From Paucimonas lemoignei (GTDB lineage Bacteria; Pseudomonadota; Gammaproteobacteria; Pseudomonadales; Pseudomonadaceae), in the NCBI GenBank assembly GCA_900475325.1, contig LS483371.1:1922001-1986000 (forward strand): a DNA stretch of 64,000 nucleotides, in the 5' to 3' direction. The notes under the pieces were generated by a model. It was given only the letters and a program-made list of their open reading frames with translations, made no database searches and was not told where the DNA came from. This document shows, piece after piece, positions 27,746 to 40,930 of the stretch; positions within the stretch are counted from its first letter, which is position 1, and each line of letters begins with the position of its first letter. The position numbers and the translations under genes are program-made.

Positions 27746-27782
27746 TCAAACAAGAAATAACTGCTTGAATTGAAATACTTTT

Positions 27783-27892
27783 CTGTGGGAGCGAGCTTGC
27801 TCGCGAAGGCTATTTTCCTGCCTTCAGAAATATGTCTCAATGTCCTGGCCTCTTCGCGAGCAAGGTGGAGCGCCACCCCGGTCGTCCCACAG
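27783..27892. repeat. REPIN, class GAGCTTGCTCGCGAAG, with a damaged right arm
   Basis: The left unit (CTGTGGGAGCGAGCTTGCTC) is intact. The right unit starts well (CTTCGCGAGCAAGG) but is interrupted by about 15 bp before GTCCCACAG, suggesting an insertion or rearrangement inside the arm. It is placed in tandem with the REPIN at 27656, downstream of ilvA. Confidence 0.8.
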
Positions 27893-27970
27893 GTCCTGTG
27901 TTTGCTGCGGGACAGCGCGGGGTCGAAGACGGAGCGGATCTCCCACGGGGAATGCGCGAACCTCTGAGCA

Positions 27971-29490
<1,520 letters not shown>

Positions 29491-29494
<4 letters not shown>

Positions 29495-29568
29495 CGCGGC
29501 GTCCCCGTACCGTGGGCGCCGAGGCGCTGAACGTTGGTGGAGAAGAGGGCGGCTTTGATAATGATCAT
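29491..29568 (-). CDS. Small ORF (25 aa) overlapping the ilvA start
   Basis: ATG 29568 is preceded by a strong CAGGAG ribosome binding site, better than anything in front of ilvA. The peptide starts MIIIKAALFSTNVQRLG and its TGA overlaps the ilvA ATG in an ATGA arrangement. Third codon positions are mostly G or C, as in real genes here. It probably loads ribosomes that re-initiate at ilvA; with three Ile codons at positions 2-4 it could also sense isoleucyl-tRNA. I do not recognise it as a named protein. Confidence 0.6.
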
Positions 29569-29604
29569 GTCTGACTCCTGGTTCAGGGGGTTGGCCCAGG
29601 AGAC

Positions 29605-29631
29605 AGAAAAAACCCGCCTCTAGGGCGGGTT
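29605..29631 (-). terminator. Attenuator terminator upstream of ilvA
   Basis: On the minus strand AACCCGCC and GGCGGGTT pair perfectly (8 bp) around a CTAGA loop and run into a T-tract. It lies 15 bp after the leader-peptide stop and 36 bp before the small ORF, so it would stop transcripts before ilvA. Confidence 0.92.
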
Positions 29632-29673
29632 GGGTGCACGCGTCGGCTAACCCGCCATGATAGGAATGGCGGT
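29624..29673 (-). promoter_or_regulatory. Pause and antiterminator arms of the ilvA attenuator
   Basis: In transcript order: arm 1 ACCGCCAT (29666-29673) lies just after and among the Ile codons of the leader; arm 2 ATGGCGGGTT (29649-29658) lies at its end; arm 3 AACCCGCC (29624-29631) is the 5' half of the terminator. Arm 2 can pair with arm 1 (pause hairpin) or arm 3 (antiterminator, 8 bp). A ribosome stalled on the Ile codons would cover arm 1 and free arm 2 to sequester arm 3. This matches the classical amino-acid attenuation layout. Confidence 0.8.
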
Positions 29674-29712
29674 AATAATAATCTGGCCGAAGACGTGCTG
29701 ATTTGAGTTCAT
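29647..29712 (-). CDS. ilvA leader peptide (21 aa, Ile-rich)
   Basis: The peptide begins MNSNQHVFG and ends QIIITAIPIMAG, with five Ile in eight residues (11-18) and one Thr, then TAG. It lies just before the terminator and antiterminator arms, with the Ile run placed to position a stalled ribosome over arm 1. No Shine-Dalgarno is visible; the best promoter places the transcript start 2-4 nt before this ATG, so it may be translated leaderless. Its job would be to sense charged isoleucyl-tRNA. Confidence 0.82.
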   Translation of the reverse strand: MNSNQHVFGQIIITAIPIMAG

Positions 29713-29721
29713 GACCCGAAG

Positions 29722-29749
29722 ACTATTTCGGTTGCCTGGGGCAAGTCAA
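29722..29749 (-). promoter_or_regulatory. Candidate sigma-70 promoter of the ilvA leader
   Basis: On the minus strand the -35 TTGACT (29744-29749, five of six) and -10 AATAGT (29722-29727, four of six) are 16 bp apart. Transcription would start near 29715, only a few bases before the leader ATG at 29712. The REPIN at 29761 lies just upstream and limits how far control sites can extend. Confidence 0.55.
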
Positions 29750-29760
29750 GGGGGCGACGG

Positions 29761-29855
29761 CTTGTGGGACCGGCTTTAGCCGGGAAGGGGTAGGTTCATT
29801 CAGTACATCTGCGGGATCCGGGGCGCCGCCTTCCCGGCTGAAGCCGGTCCCACGG
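29761..29855. repeat. REPIN, class ACCGGCTTTAGCCGG
   Basis: Arms CTTGTGGGACCGGCTTTAGC... and the complement (one change, CTGAAGCC) flank a ~41-bp loop. This is a second sequence class, also seen at 38007-38100. It separates the ilvA promoter from the small gene at 29997. Confidence 0.9.
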
Positions 29856-29996
29856 GTTTGCGTGGCTTTTAAATTACCTTTGGTGCGCCACGTATCTTTA
29901 ATCACCGGGTCATTTTTCCTTCACGCTGGCACTTTATGGTGAAGGCCGTGGTCAGTGAATGACGTCATTTAAAGAACAGCCAAGAGGGCACGCGTT

Positions 29997-30083
29997 ATGG
30001 ACGACTATCAAGAAGAATTGCTGGAATATCAGGCTTTTGAACTCGATCCGCTGGAGCCGGCGGATGATGCGACTGAGTTGTAG
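29997..30083 (+). CDS. Small acidic protein (28 aa), hypothetical
   Basis: ATG 29997 has AGAGG seven bases upstream. The peptide starts MDDYQEELLEYQAFELDPLE and ends DDATEL, so 12 of 28 residues are Asp or Glu and none is basic. Divergent from ilvA. Its length is below most gene-calling cut-offs. No function is known to me; the good ribosome binding site and strong composition bias favour a real gene. Confidence 0.5.
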   Translation: MDDYQEELLEYQAFELDPLEPADDATEL

Positions 30084-30168
30084 AATCTCGCGAACGTTGT
30101 AGATACTCTGTTAGAAGAGCACTAAAACCATGCATATCCAGCAGCGGCGGTGACGCTGATTCACCTTT
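30084..30168. other. Short spacer before the inverted-repeat element
   Basis: No gene or terminator was recognised. It leads into the repeat element at 30169. Confidence 0.4.
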
Positions 30169-30753
30169 GCGCCCTTACGGCGCGTCACTTTCGAAAAGCC
30201 GGAATGCCGGCCCAGACGAAAGTAACCAAAGCGCTCCCGCTCCTTTGTCCGGGTCTTCGCCAAGGCTCAGACTTCCCTCACTCCGGCATTGCTCCGTGGG
30301 CCGCCGCAATGGGCCATCCATGGCCCGGTGCGGCTAACCCGGCATCCATGCCGGGTTGCCCACTGCGCAATACCTGCGCTCGGCCGGCCACAAGTCGCAA
30401 TTTATGTCGCTCATAAATTTTGCGCAGACCCACAGAATCAAAAGCAGCGTGTGGGTCAGGAAGGAATTGATGCTAAAAATCTGCAAAGCAGATTTGCTTT
30501 TGCCTTTGCTTTTCCTGCCACGATTTCACAGGCGACGCAAAATGCGCGTCGGGAGGCTGAGTGGAGGTGCCGTGGGGTGGGTCGCTCGGCATGGATGCCG
30601 AGCGAGCGCCGTTGGGCCATGGATGGCCCGTCGGCGCGTGCCCGCCCCACGGTGCCGGAGCGAAGGTACCGCCGCGAAGCGGGGGCCGTACGCCAGCGCA
30701 GAGGTTTTGGTTACTTTTGGCACCAAAAGTGACCCGGCCGTCAGGACGGAACC
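30169..30753. repeat. Imperfect inverted-repeat intergenic element (~585 bp)
   Basis: The ends are related in inverted orientation: left GCGCCCTTACGGCGCGTCAC and AAAGTAACCAAAG, right CTTTGGT-type GGTTACTTTTGG and GTGACCCGGCCGTCAGGACG. Both arms carry the palindrome GGGCCATCCATGGCCC or its near copy, and GGCATCCATGCC or GGCATGGATGCC. The same motifs, in the same order, form the longer element at 43189-44127. Open frames crossing it are by-products of the GC-rich repeat. No transposase is present, so it is a non-coding repeat. Confidence 0.7.
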
Positions 30754-30836
30754 TGACTCAGCAGCACCCGGATGCTGTTGTTGCTACTCCATTCAAGGCG
30801 CAGTGCTTTGATTCGTCGAAGCTACAGACATACAAA

Positions 30837-30906
30837 GAGCTGCCGAAGGCTGCGAATCAAAGTGTGTCATATGCAGTGCTTTCGCAGCCTGCGGCAGCTC
30901 CTACAG
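30837..30906. repeat. REPIN, class GAGCTGCCGAAGGCTGCGAA
   Basis: Inverted units GAGCTGCCGAAGGCTGCGAA and TTCGCAGCCTGCGGCAGCTC flank a 24-bp loop; the outer TAGGAG cap survives only on the right. The third sequence class, also at 33231 and 61440. It ends 7 bp before the AraC stop. Confidence 0.88.
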
Positions 30907-30913
30907 GTTGAAC

Positions 30914-31954
30914 TCAACCTTGCTGCCGCTGGCCCCGCCGAAATTCCCCAGGTGTCTGACTGCTCCAGCGCTTGAACGCGCGCTGGAAGGCTTCGGCCGA
31001 GGCAAAGCCCAGCAGGTAGGCAATTTCACCAAACGCCAGTTCAGTATCCCGAATGTAGGTCATGGCCAGGTCGCGTCGAGTATCGTTGAGCACGTTACGA
31101 AAACCAGTCCCTTCTTCGGCCAGCTTGCGGCGCAATGTCCAGGCCGGGAGTTTGAGCCTGGCAGCGATTTCGTCCAGCTCCGGCTCCCTTCCGCCATTGA
31201 GCAATGGTCCCAGTAACTGGCTGATCCGTTCGCGCAGGCTGCGGGTGCGGGTCAGCTGTTCGAGTTCCTTTTCGCACAACTGCAGCAAATGGTGCCAAGT
31301 GCCGGGGCAGTGCTGGGGGTTGCGCAGACCCAGTGCGGTGTTATCGAGCCTGATCTGATTGGCCCCTGCGCCAAACACCACCGGTTGGCTGCACAAGCCT
31401 GCATAGTCGGCGGCATAGTCCGGTGCGTCGAATTCGATTTCGACTTTCTGCGCCCGTATTTCGACCCCGCTCAAGTCGGACAACTGCTGTAGCCAGCTGG
31501 CGAAAATCGAGTCCACGACAAAGCGGTTATAGCTGTTGTAAGGGCTGATGGAATAGAAGCGCAGCCAGGCGCCTTCGGCGTCCTCATGCAATGACGACTG
31601 ACCGCGATAGTTGGAGCCGTACAGTGCCTCGAAACGAATCAAGGTCCGGGCAGCTTCGCGCACGTCGGGGGCCTGCGCGGCGGTGACACCCGCCAGGCCG
31701 GTCTGGCTGATGCGGCTGACTCGGCCCATGCGCAAACCCAGTGCAGGTTGGCCGGTGAGCTGGATAGCCGCGTGGCCCAGGCGCATATAGCGCGGTATCG
31801 ATAACCGTCCGGCAGGTTCTGCGAGCCAGGTGGCATGCAGGCCATATTGCTCCAGCAGCGGCGCCGGGTCGTGGCCGAAGCTGCACACCGCGTCGGCCAG
31901 ATTCTGCACGAAGCCTGTGGACAGGTCCCCCAGACGCATCGGTGATGGGCTCAT
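30914..31954 (-). CDS. AraC-family transcriptional regulator
   Basis: A 346-residue regulator of the OruR/ArgR-like group. The N-terminal ~230 residues are the effector domain (SIPRYMRLGHAAIQLTG, GLRMGRVSRISQTGLAG, AARTLIRFEALYG). The C-terminal AraC domain has both HTHs: LDEIAARLKLPAWTLRRKLAEEG and FGEIAYLLGFASAEAFQRAFKRW, ending TPGEFRRG. It begins 2 bp after the nitrilase-fold gene, so the two form an operon, unusual for a regulator unless their roles are linked. Confidence 0.94.
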   Translation of the reverse strand: MSPSPMRLGDLSTGFVQNLADAVCSFGHDPAPLLEQYGLHATWLAEPAGRLSIPRYMRLGHAAIQLTGQPALGLRMGRVSRISQTGLAGVTAAQAPDVREAARTLIRFEALYGSNYRGQSSLHEDAEGAWLRFYSISPYNSYNRFVVDSIFASWLQQLSDLSGVEIRAQKVEIEFDAPDYAADYAGLCSQPVVFGAGANQIRLDNTALGLRNPQHCPGTWHHLLQLCEKELEQLTRTRSLRERISQLLGPLLNGGREPELDEIAARLKLPAWTLRRKLAEEGTGFRNVLNDTRRDLAMTYIRDTELAFGEIAYLLGFASAEAFQRAFKRWSSQTPGEFRRGQRQQG

Positions 31955-31956
31955 GC

Positions 31957-33099
31957 TTACAACCAGATGTTGATCAGGCGCGCGCCATGGCTGGCTTTGT
32001 CATCGCCCAGCGGCTCGACAACGTGCTGGCCGTCTCGGCTGGCGAAACTGTGGCCCGAACTGCCTTGATCCCAGAGTTGGCCCCGCATGAACACACTGAC
32101 GCCGGCGCGGGCGCTGCTGATGGTTGGCTGGCTGGTCAGCGTCAGGCGTTGCCAGGCTTCACCTTCGGTGGCATCGGCTGGGGCGCCGGTCTGGCTGACA
32201 ACCGTGGGTGTTCGATAGCCACGCCATGGACGCGCCCAGTTGTTGGCACCGATCACGAAGGCCGGTACGGCGATCAGCTCGGCGCCTTTGGCATTGAGGG
32301 TTTTGTAGTTGGCCGGGTACCAGCTGTCGCTGCCAATCAGAATGCCAAGCCGCCCGGCCGGGGTGTCGAACACGTTCAGCTCAGTGTCCCCGGCGGCGTG
32401 GATGTAGTTGAGTTGATAGGCGTTGGGAAACAACTGGCGCTGCGGCTGGCCAATGGGCTGGCCGTCGCTGGCGAAAGCAACGCTGCTGTTGTATAGCGGG
32501 CCACTGCCGGATTTCAGCTGGCCGCCGTCGATACTCGGCTCGGGCAGCACGATGGAGCCCGCCACCAGCGTCACGCCAAACTCTTTGGCAAGCCCGCCGA
32601 ACAGCGCCTGGTACTGCGCGGCCATGTATGGCGCCTTCATACGCAGGTGAGCGTCGTCGACGCGATTGTCACCCTTGGCCTGCAGCATGGCGGTGATGAA
32701 TTTGAGCGGGTTGCTGGCCGATACCCAGCTCATGGCCTCATCAATGGTGGTGGCCTGATAGACCTCATTTTTCTCGCCGCTGGCAAACAGCCAGGTGCCC
32801 ACGTGCTCGGGCAGCACGACAATGGTTTTGCTGTTGATCAGCCCCTGGTCGCGGGCCTGTTGCAGATAGGCCGCCAGCTTGCGATGCAGGCGTGCGGTGC
32901 TTTGATAGTCGGCGGGGAACAGTTCGGGCTGGATGCCCAGCAGGTTGCCGCGCTCACTGGGCTGACCTTCATCGACCGCCAGTTGGATGCGCAAGTCAGA
33001 CAGGTAGTGACCCACCGGACGCTGTTGTGTCCAGATGCCGTAGCCAGCGAGTGCAACGATCAGCCCGAGGCCGAAAACGGTAATGATGAATGTACGCAT
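31957..33099 (-). CDS. Membrane-anchored nitrilase-fold protein lacking the catalytic Cys
   Basis: A 380-residue carbon-nitrogen-hydrolase-fold protein. An N-terminal TM or uncleaved signal (FIITVFGLGLIVALAGY) anchors it with the domain in the periplasm. TIVVLPEHVGTW carries the first active-site Glu. The stretch that should hold the nucleophile (usual I-C-x-D) reads LGILIGSDSWYP, so Cys is replaced by Gly, and the catalytic Lys site reads PQRQLFPNAY with Arg/Gln. Two of the three catalytic residues are thus lost. It probably acts as a binding or sensory protein. The AraC regulator follows 2 bp later. Confidence 0.82.
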   Translation of the reverse strand: MRTFIITVFGLGLIVALAGYGIWTQQRPVGHYLSDLRIQLAVDEGQPSERGNLLGIQPELFPADYQSTARLHRKLAAYLQQARDQGLINSKTIVVLPEHVGTWLFASGEKNEVYQATTIDEAMSWVSASNPLKFITAMLQAKGDNRVDDAHLRMKAPYMAAQYQALFGGLAKEFGVTLVAGSIVLPEPSIDGGQLKSGSGPLYNSSVAFASDGQPIGQPQRQLFPNAYQLNYIHAAGDTELNVFDTPAGRLGILIGSDSWYPANYKTLNAKGAELIAVPAFVIGANNWARPWRGYRTPTVVSQTGAPADATEGEAWQRLTLTSQPTISSARAGVSVFMRGQLWDQGSSGHSFASRDGQHVVEPLGDDKASHGARLINIWL

Positions 33100-33230
33100 A
33101 GGTGGCTGGAAGCGCTGAAGATCCCGGATCGTGAGTCACTCAAAAAGTGGGCCCGAGCCTACGGGAAAACAACGGTTTAACGAAGTTTTTTTGCCTGTTT
33201 GCGCACGATCAGGGGACTGAAATACAGAAA

Positions 33231-33306
33231 CTGTAGGAGCTGCCGAAGGCTGCGAAGGCATTCTGACGGGCGCTGCGCCATTCGCAGCCTGCGGCAACTC
33301 CTACAG
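33231..33306. repeat. REPIN, class GAGCTGCCGAAGGCTGCGAA
   Basis: CTGTAGGAGCTGCCGAAGGC... and its complement with two changes (CTGCGG, CAACTCC) around a 24-bp loop. It lies between the divergent-side end of the nitrilase-fold gene and the katG stop, 18 bp from the latter. Confidence 0.92.
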
Positions 33307-33324
33307 GGGCTGTGTGGTTACGCG

Positions 33325-37978
<4,654 letters not shown>

Positions 37979-38006
37979 TACCCGAACTTTCAGCTCACAC
38001 ACCTCT

Positions 38007-38100
38007 CTTGTGGGACCGGCTTTAGCCGGGAAGAGGTCGGCACAGGCGCTGCATTTGCCTCGTTAGATACGCCGCCTTCCCGGCTAAAGCCGGTCCCACG
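38007..38100. repeat. REPIN, class ACCGGCTTTAGCCGG
   Basis: Near-perfect inverted arms (CTTGTGGGACCGGCTTTAGC and complement) flank a 43-bp loop, just after the fadH stop. It is the same class as 29761-29855. Confidence 0.95.
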
Positions 38101-38153
38101 AGAAACTCCAGGCCAAATGCTAAACTCCCGCTTTTTCCTGGCGGCCCACTTCT

Positions 38154-39185
38154 GTGTCTGTCCCTTTTATCGACTGGCAACCCAGCGCTCCCCTCGAACG
38201 CCTGAACCTACATTGGCTTGCCCAAGCCGGGGTTGAGGTCGCGGTGCTGCGCCTGGACCTTATCGACCCGCTCATCAGTGGCAACAAGTGGTTCAAGCTC
38301 GCGCATCATCTGGCGGCCGCCAGCGACGCGGGGGCTCAAGGCGTTATCAGCCTCGGCGGCGGCCATTCCAACCATTTGCATGCCTTGGCAGCAGCGGGCA
38401 AGCGTTTTGGCTTTGCCACGGTGGGGCTGCTTCGTGGGCATCCCGTGCAAACGCCCACCATCGAAGACGTGCAGGCATTCGGCATGCAACTGCACTGGCT
38501 GGGTTATGGCGGCTATCGGGCGCGGCATGAGGCCGGTTTCTGGAGGCCTTGGTTAGAGCAATACCTCGATTTCTACCCGATCCCTGAAGGCGGAGGTGGT
38601 GTGCCGGGTGCGTTGGGCTGTGCCGGATTGCCGGGTATGGTTCGCGATCAGCTGAGCCAAATGGGGTGGGATGACTACCACGGCTGGTGGCTGGCCGCCG
38701 GGACTGGCACGACCCTGGCTGGATTGGTGCTGGCCGAGGCCGGAGCGCGGCCGGTGTATGGCGCGATGGCGGTGCCGGATGATCATGGGGTTGCGCAGAA
38801 TGTCGCGGCGATCTGTGGGTTGAGCAAAACCTGTGGGAGCAAGCTTGCTTGCGAAAGCGATTTTTCAGGCGCAAAAGATGCGTCGATTGTAATGGCCTCT
38901 TCGCGAGCAAGCTCGCTCCCACGGGAGCTGTATTCCGGGGCAGACCGTGATGCCTACCACTTGATCAACGCCAGCCGTGGCGGCTTCGCCAAAACCGATC
39001 CGCAGTTGCTGGATTTCATCGCCCGCAGCGAAGCGCAATGCAGTATTCCACTCGAACCGCTTTACACCGGCAAGGCACTGTTGGCGCTGCATGATGAAGT
39101 GCTCGGCGGGCGATTTCCTCGTGGCACGCGGCTGATCTTTGTGCACACCGGTGGCCTGCAAGGTCGGCGGGGCATGGGGCTGTAG
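38154..39185 (+). CDS. D-cysteine desulfhydrase / ACC deaminase homologue carrying an in-frame REPIN
   Basis: A 343-residue PLP enzyme of the ACC-deaminase/D-cysteine-desulfhydrase family. PLP Lys lies in LISGNKWFKL; GGGHSNHLHALAAAGKRFG and AAGTGTTLAGLVL are family motifs; the end reads LLFVHTGG-like LIFVHTGGLQGRRGMG. GTG 38154 starts the gene. Between VAAICGLS and DAYHLINASRGGF about 35 residues (KTCGSKLACESDF...) are encoded by a REPIN at 38830-38925. The frame stays open through it, so a longer protein is possible, but activity may be altered. It could equally be an inactivated gene. Confidence 0.85.
   Translation: MSVPFIDWQPSAPLERLNLHWLAQAGVEVAVLRLDLIDPLISGNKWFKLAHHLAAASDAGAQGVISLGGGHSNHLHALAAAGKRFGFATVGLLRGHPVQTPTIEDVQAFGMQLHWLGYGGYRARHEAGFWRPWLEQYLDFYPIPEGGGGVPGALGCAGLPGMVRDQLSQMGWDDYHGWWLAAGTGTTLAGLVLAEAGARPVYGAMAVPDDHGVAQNVAAICGLSKTCGSKLACESDFSGAKDASIVMASSRASSLPRELYSGADRDAYHLINASRGGFAKTDPQLLDFIARSEAQCSIPLEPLYTGKALLALHDEVLGGRFPRGTRLIFVHTGGLQGRRGMGL
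38830..38925. repeat. REPIN inserted in frame within the desulfhydrase gene
   Basis: CCTGTGGGAGCAAGCTTGCT and the inverted GAGCAAGCTCGCTCCCACGGG flank a ~41-bp loop. The class is that of 27783. The element is 96 bp, 32 codons exactly, without a stop in the reading frame. It replaces a region where relatives join the end of the PLP domain to the next strand. Confidence 0.93.
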
Positions 39186-39332
39186 GCCCGGCAACCCGGC
39201 GCGTGGCATGAATCATGCGCTGTGGATGGACGACGAGTCGGTCCTGACTATGTGGATGACACTTTCAGAGTGAGCCATCGCGGCGACTGTCTCGATAATC
39301 GAACGCTTACTGATGAAACGTCGAGGTCCAGC

Positions 39333-40670
39333 ATGACAAGCGCCGCTACCGAGCAAGTCAGCCCCAAAACCCTGAGAAAAGTGATTGTCGCCGCGGCCAT
39401 CGGTAACTTCGTCGAATGGTTCGACTTCGCTGTCTATGGCTTTCTGGCCACCACCATCGCCCAGCAGTTTTTTCCCAGTGGCGACCCTAGCGCGGCATTG
39501 CTCAAGACCTTCGCAGTGTTTGCCGTGGCATTTGCCTTTCGGCCGCTGGGCGGGATTTTCTTCGGCATGCTGGGTGACCGGATTGGCCGCAAACGAACCC
39601 TGGCGATGACCATATTGCTGATGGCAGGGGCTACGACCTTGATCGGCGTGTTGCCGACCTATGCCGCTATTGGCGTCATGGCGCCGATTCTCCTGACCTT
39701 GATCCGCTGCGCCCAGGGCTTCTCTGCCGGGGGCGAATACGCCGGGGCCTGCGCTTACCTGATGGAGCATGCGCCCAATGACAAACGCGCCTGGTATGGC
39801 AGCTTCATTCCGGTGTCGACCTTTTCCGCCTTTGCGGCGGCAGCGGTGGTGGCCTATGCCCTTGAAGCGTCGCTCTCGGCTGAAGCCATGGGCAGTTGGG
39901 GCTGGCGTCTGCCGTTCCTGATTGCTGCACCGCTGGGCCTGGTCGGTTTGTATCTACGCTGGAAGCTGGACGAAACCCCGGCATTCCAGGCCGTGACCCA
40001 GGAACATGCCGTCGCCCATTCCCCGCTCAAGGAAACCCTGCGCCACCATGGCGCGGCCATCTGCTGCCTGGGTGCGTTCGTGTCGCTGACGGCGTTGTCC
40101 TTCTATATGTTCACCACCTACTTTGCGACCTACCTGCAAGTGGCGGGCGGCCTGAGCCGTGCGACGGCCTTGCTGGTGTCACTGATTGCCTTGATCTTCG
40201 CTGCTGCCATCTGCCCGTTGGCCGGTTTGTACTCGGACAAGGTCGGACGGCGAGCCACGGTCATGACGGCCTGCGCGCTGTTGATAGTGGTCGTGTATCC
40301 GTCCTTCCTGATGGCCAGCTCCGGCTCGTTTGCCGCATCGATCGTCGGCGTCATGCTGCTGGCGGTGGGCGCCGTGCTGTGTGGCGTGGTGACAGCGGCG
40401 TTGCTGTCGGAGACCTTTCCGACCCGCACGCGCTACACCGCTTCGGCGATTACCTACAACATGGCCTACACCATTTTCGGTGGCACGGCACCGTTGATGG
40501 CCACCTGGCTGATCAGCACCACTGGCAGCAACCTGTCTCCGGCGTTCTACCTGATTGCGGTGGCGCTGCTGGCGTTGGCTGGCGGCCTGGCATTGCCCGA
40601 GACGTCGCGGATTTCGCTGCATGATGTTCCGGCGGGGGACAAGGCTGTGGGGGTAGGTGCGGCTGCCTGA
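39333..40670 (+). CDS. MFS transporter, metabolite:H+ symporter type
   Basis: A 445-residue twelve-helix carrier of the ProP/citrate/shikimate-like group. It opens with KVIVAAAIGNFVEWFDFAVYGFLA, has the loop motif GDRIGRKRTLAMTI, and RCAQGFSAGGEYAGACAYLMEHAP, diagnostic of the group. ATG 39333 has GAGG upstream; the frame runs further upstream without support. Substrate likely a small carboxylate or betaine-like solute, not determinable here. Confidence 0.93.
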   Translation: MTSAATEQVSPKTLRKVIVAAAIGNFVEWFDFAVYGFLATTIAQQFFPSGDPSAALLKTFAVFAVAFAFRPLGGIFFGMLGDRIGRKRTLAMTILLMAGATTLIGVLPTYAAIGVMAPILLTLIRCAQGFSAGGEYAGACAYLMEHAPNDKRAWYGSFIPVSTFSAFAAAAVVAYALEASLSAEAMGSWGWRLPFLIAAPLGLVGLYLRWKLDETPAFQAVTQEHAVAHSPLKETLRHHGAAICCLGAFVSLTALSFYMFTTYFATYLQVAGGLSRATALLVSLIALIFAAAICPLAGLYSDKVGRRATVMTACALLIVVVYPSFLMASSGSFAASIVGVMLLAVGAVLCGVVTAALLSETFPTRTRYTASAITYNMAYTIFGGTAPLMATWLISTTGSNLSPAFYLIAVALLALAGGLALPETSRISLHDVPAGDKAVGVGAAA

Positions 40671-40700
40671 GCCCACATCCCTGGATTCACACGATCCCCC

Positions 40701-40790
40701 GTGGGAGCGAATTCATTCGCGAAAGGTCCGGTACAGGCGATAGAAGTCCGTCGTCTGTACCTCCGTATTCGCGAATGAATTCGCTCCCAC
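40701..40790. repeat. REPIN, class GAATTCATTCGCGAA
   Basis: GTGGGAGCGAATTCATTCGC and its perfect complement flank a ~46-bp loop, 31 bp after the MFS stop. Confidence 0.95.
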
Positions 40791-40930
40791 CGATTATTCC
40801 TACAGGGATTTCCTGCAACAAAATGTAGCCCCAACGCCCCTAAAAGTGGCACATTGGCGGACCTTGTGCCGCCGACATATCTTGCAATGACTGGGTCGTG
40901 GCACATCCAATAGTTCCACGGATGAACTTC

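Noticed and set aside
27656..27892. Tandem REPINs considered as a CRISPR-like or repeat array
   Set aside because: The units are inverted pairs of different sequence classes with irregular spacing; there are no direct repeats with unique spacers and no cas genes.
30289..30911. Several 100-150-codon frames within and beside the 30169 element
   Set aside because: They run through inverted-repeat DNA in several frames at once and have arginine/proline-rich low-complexity products.
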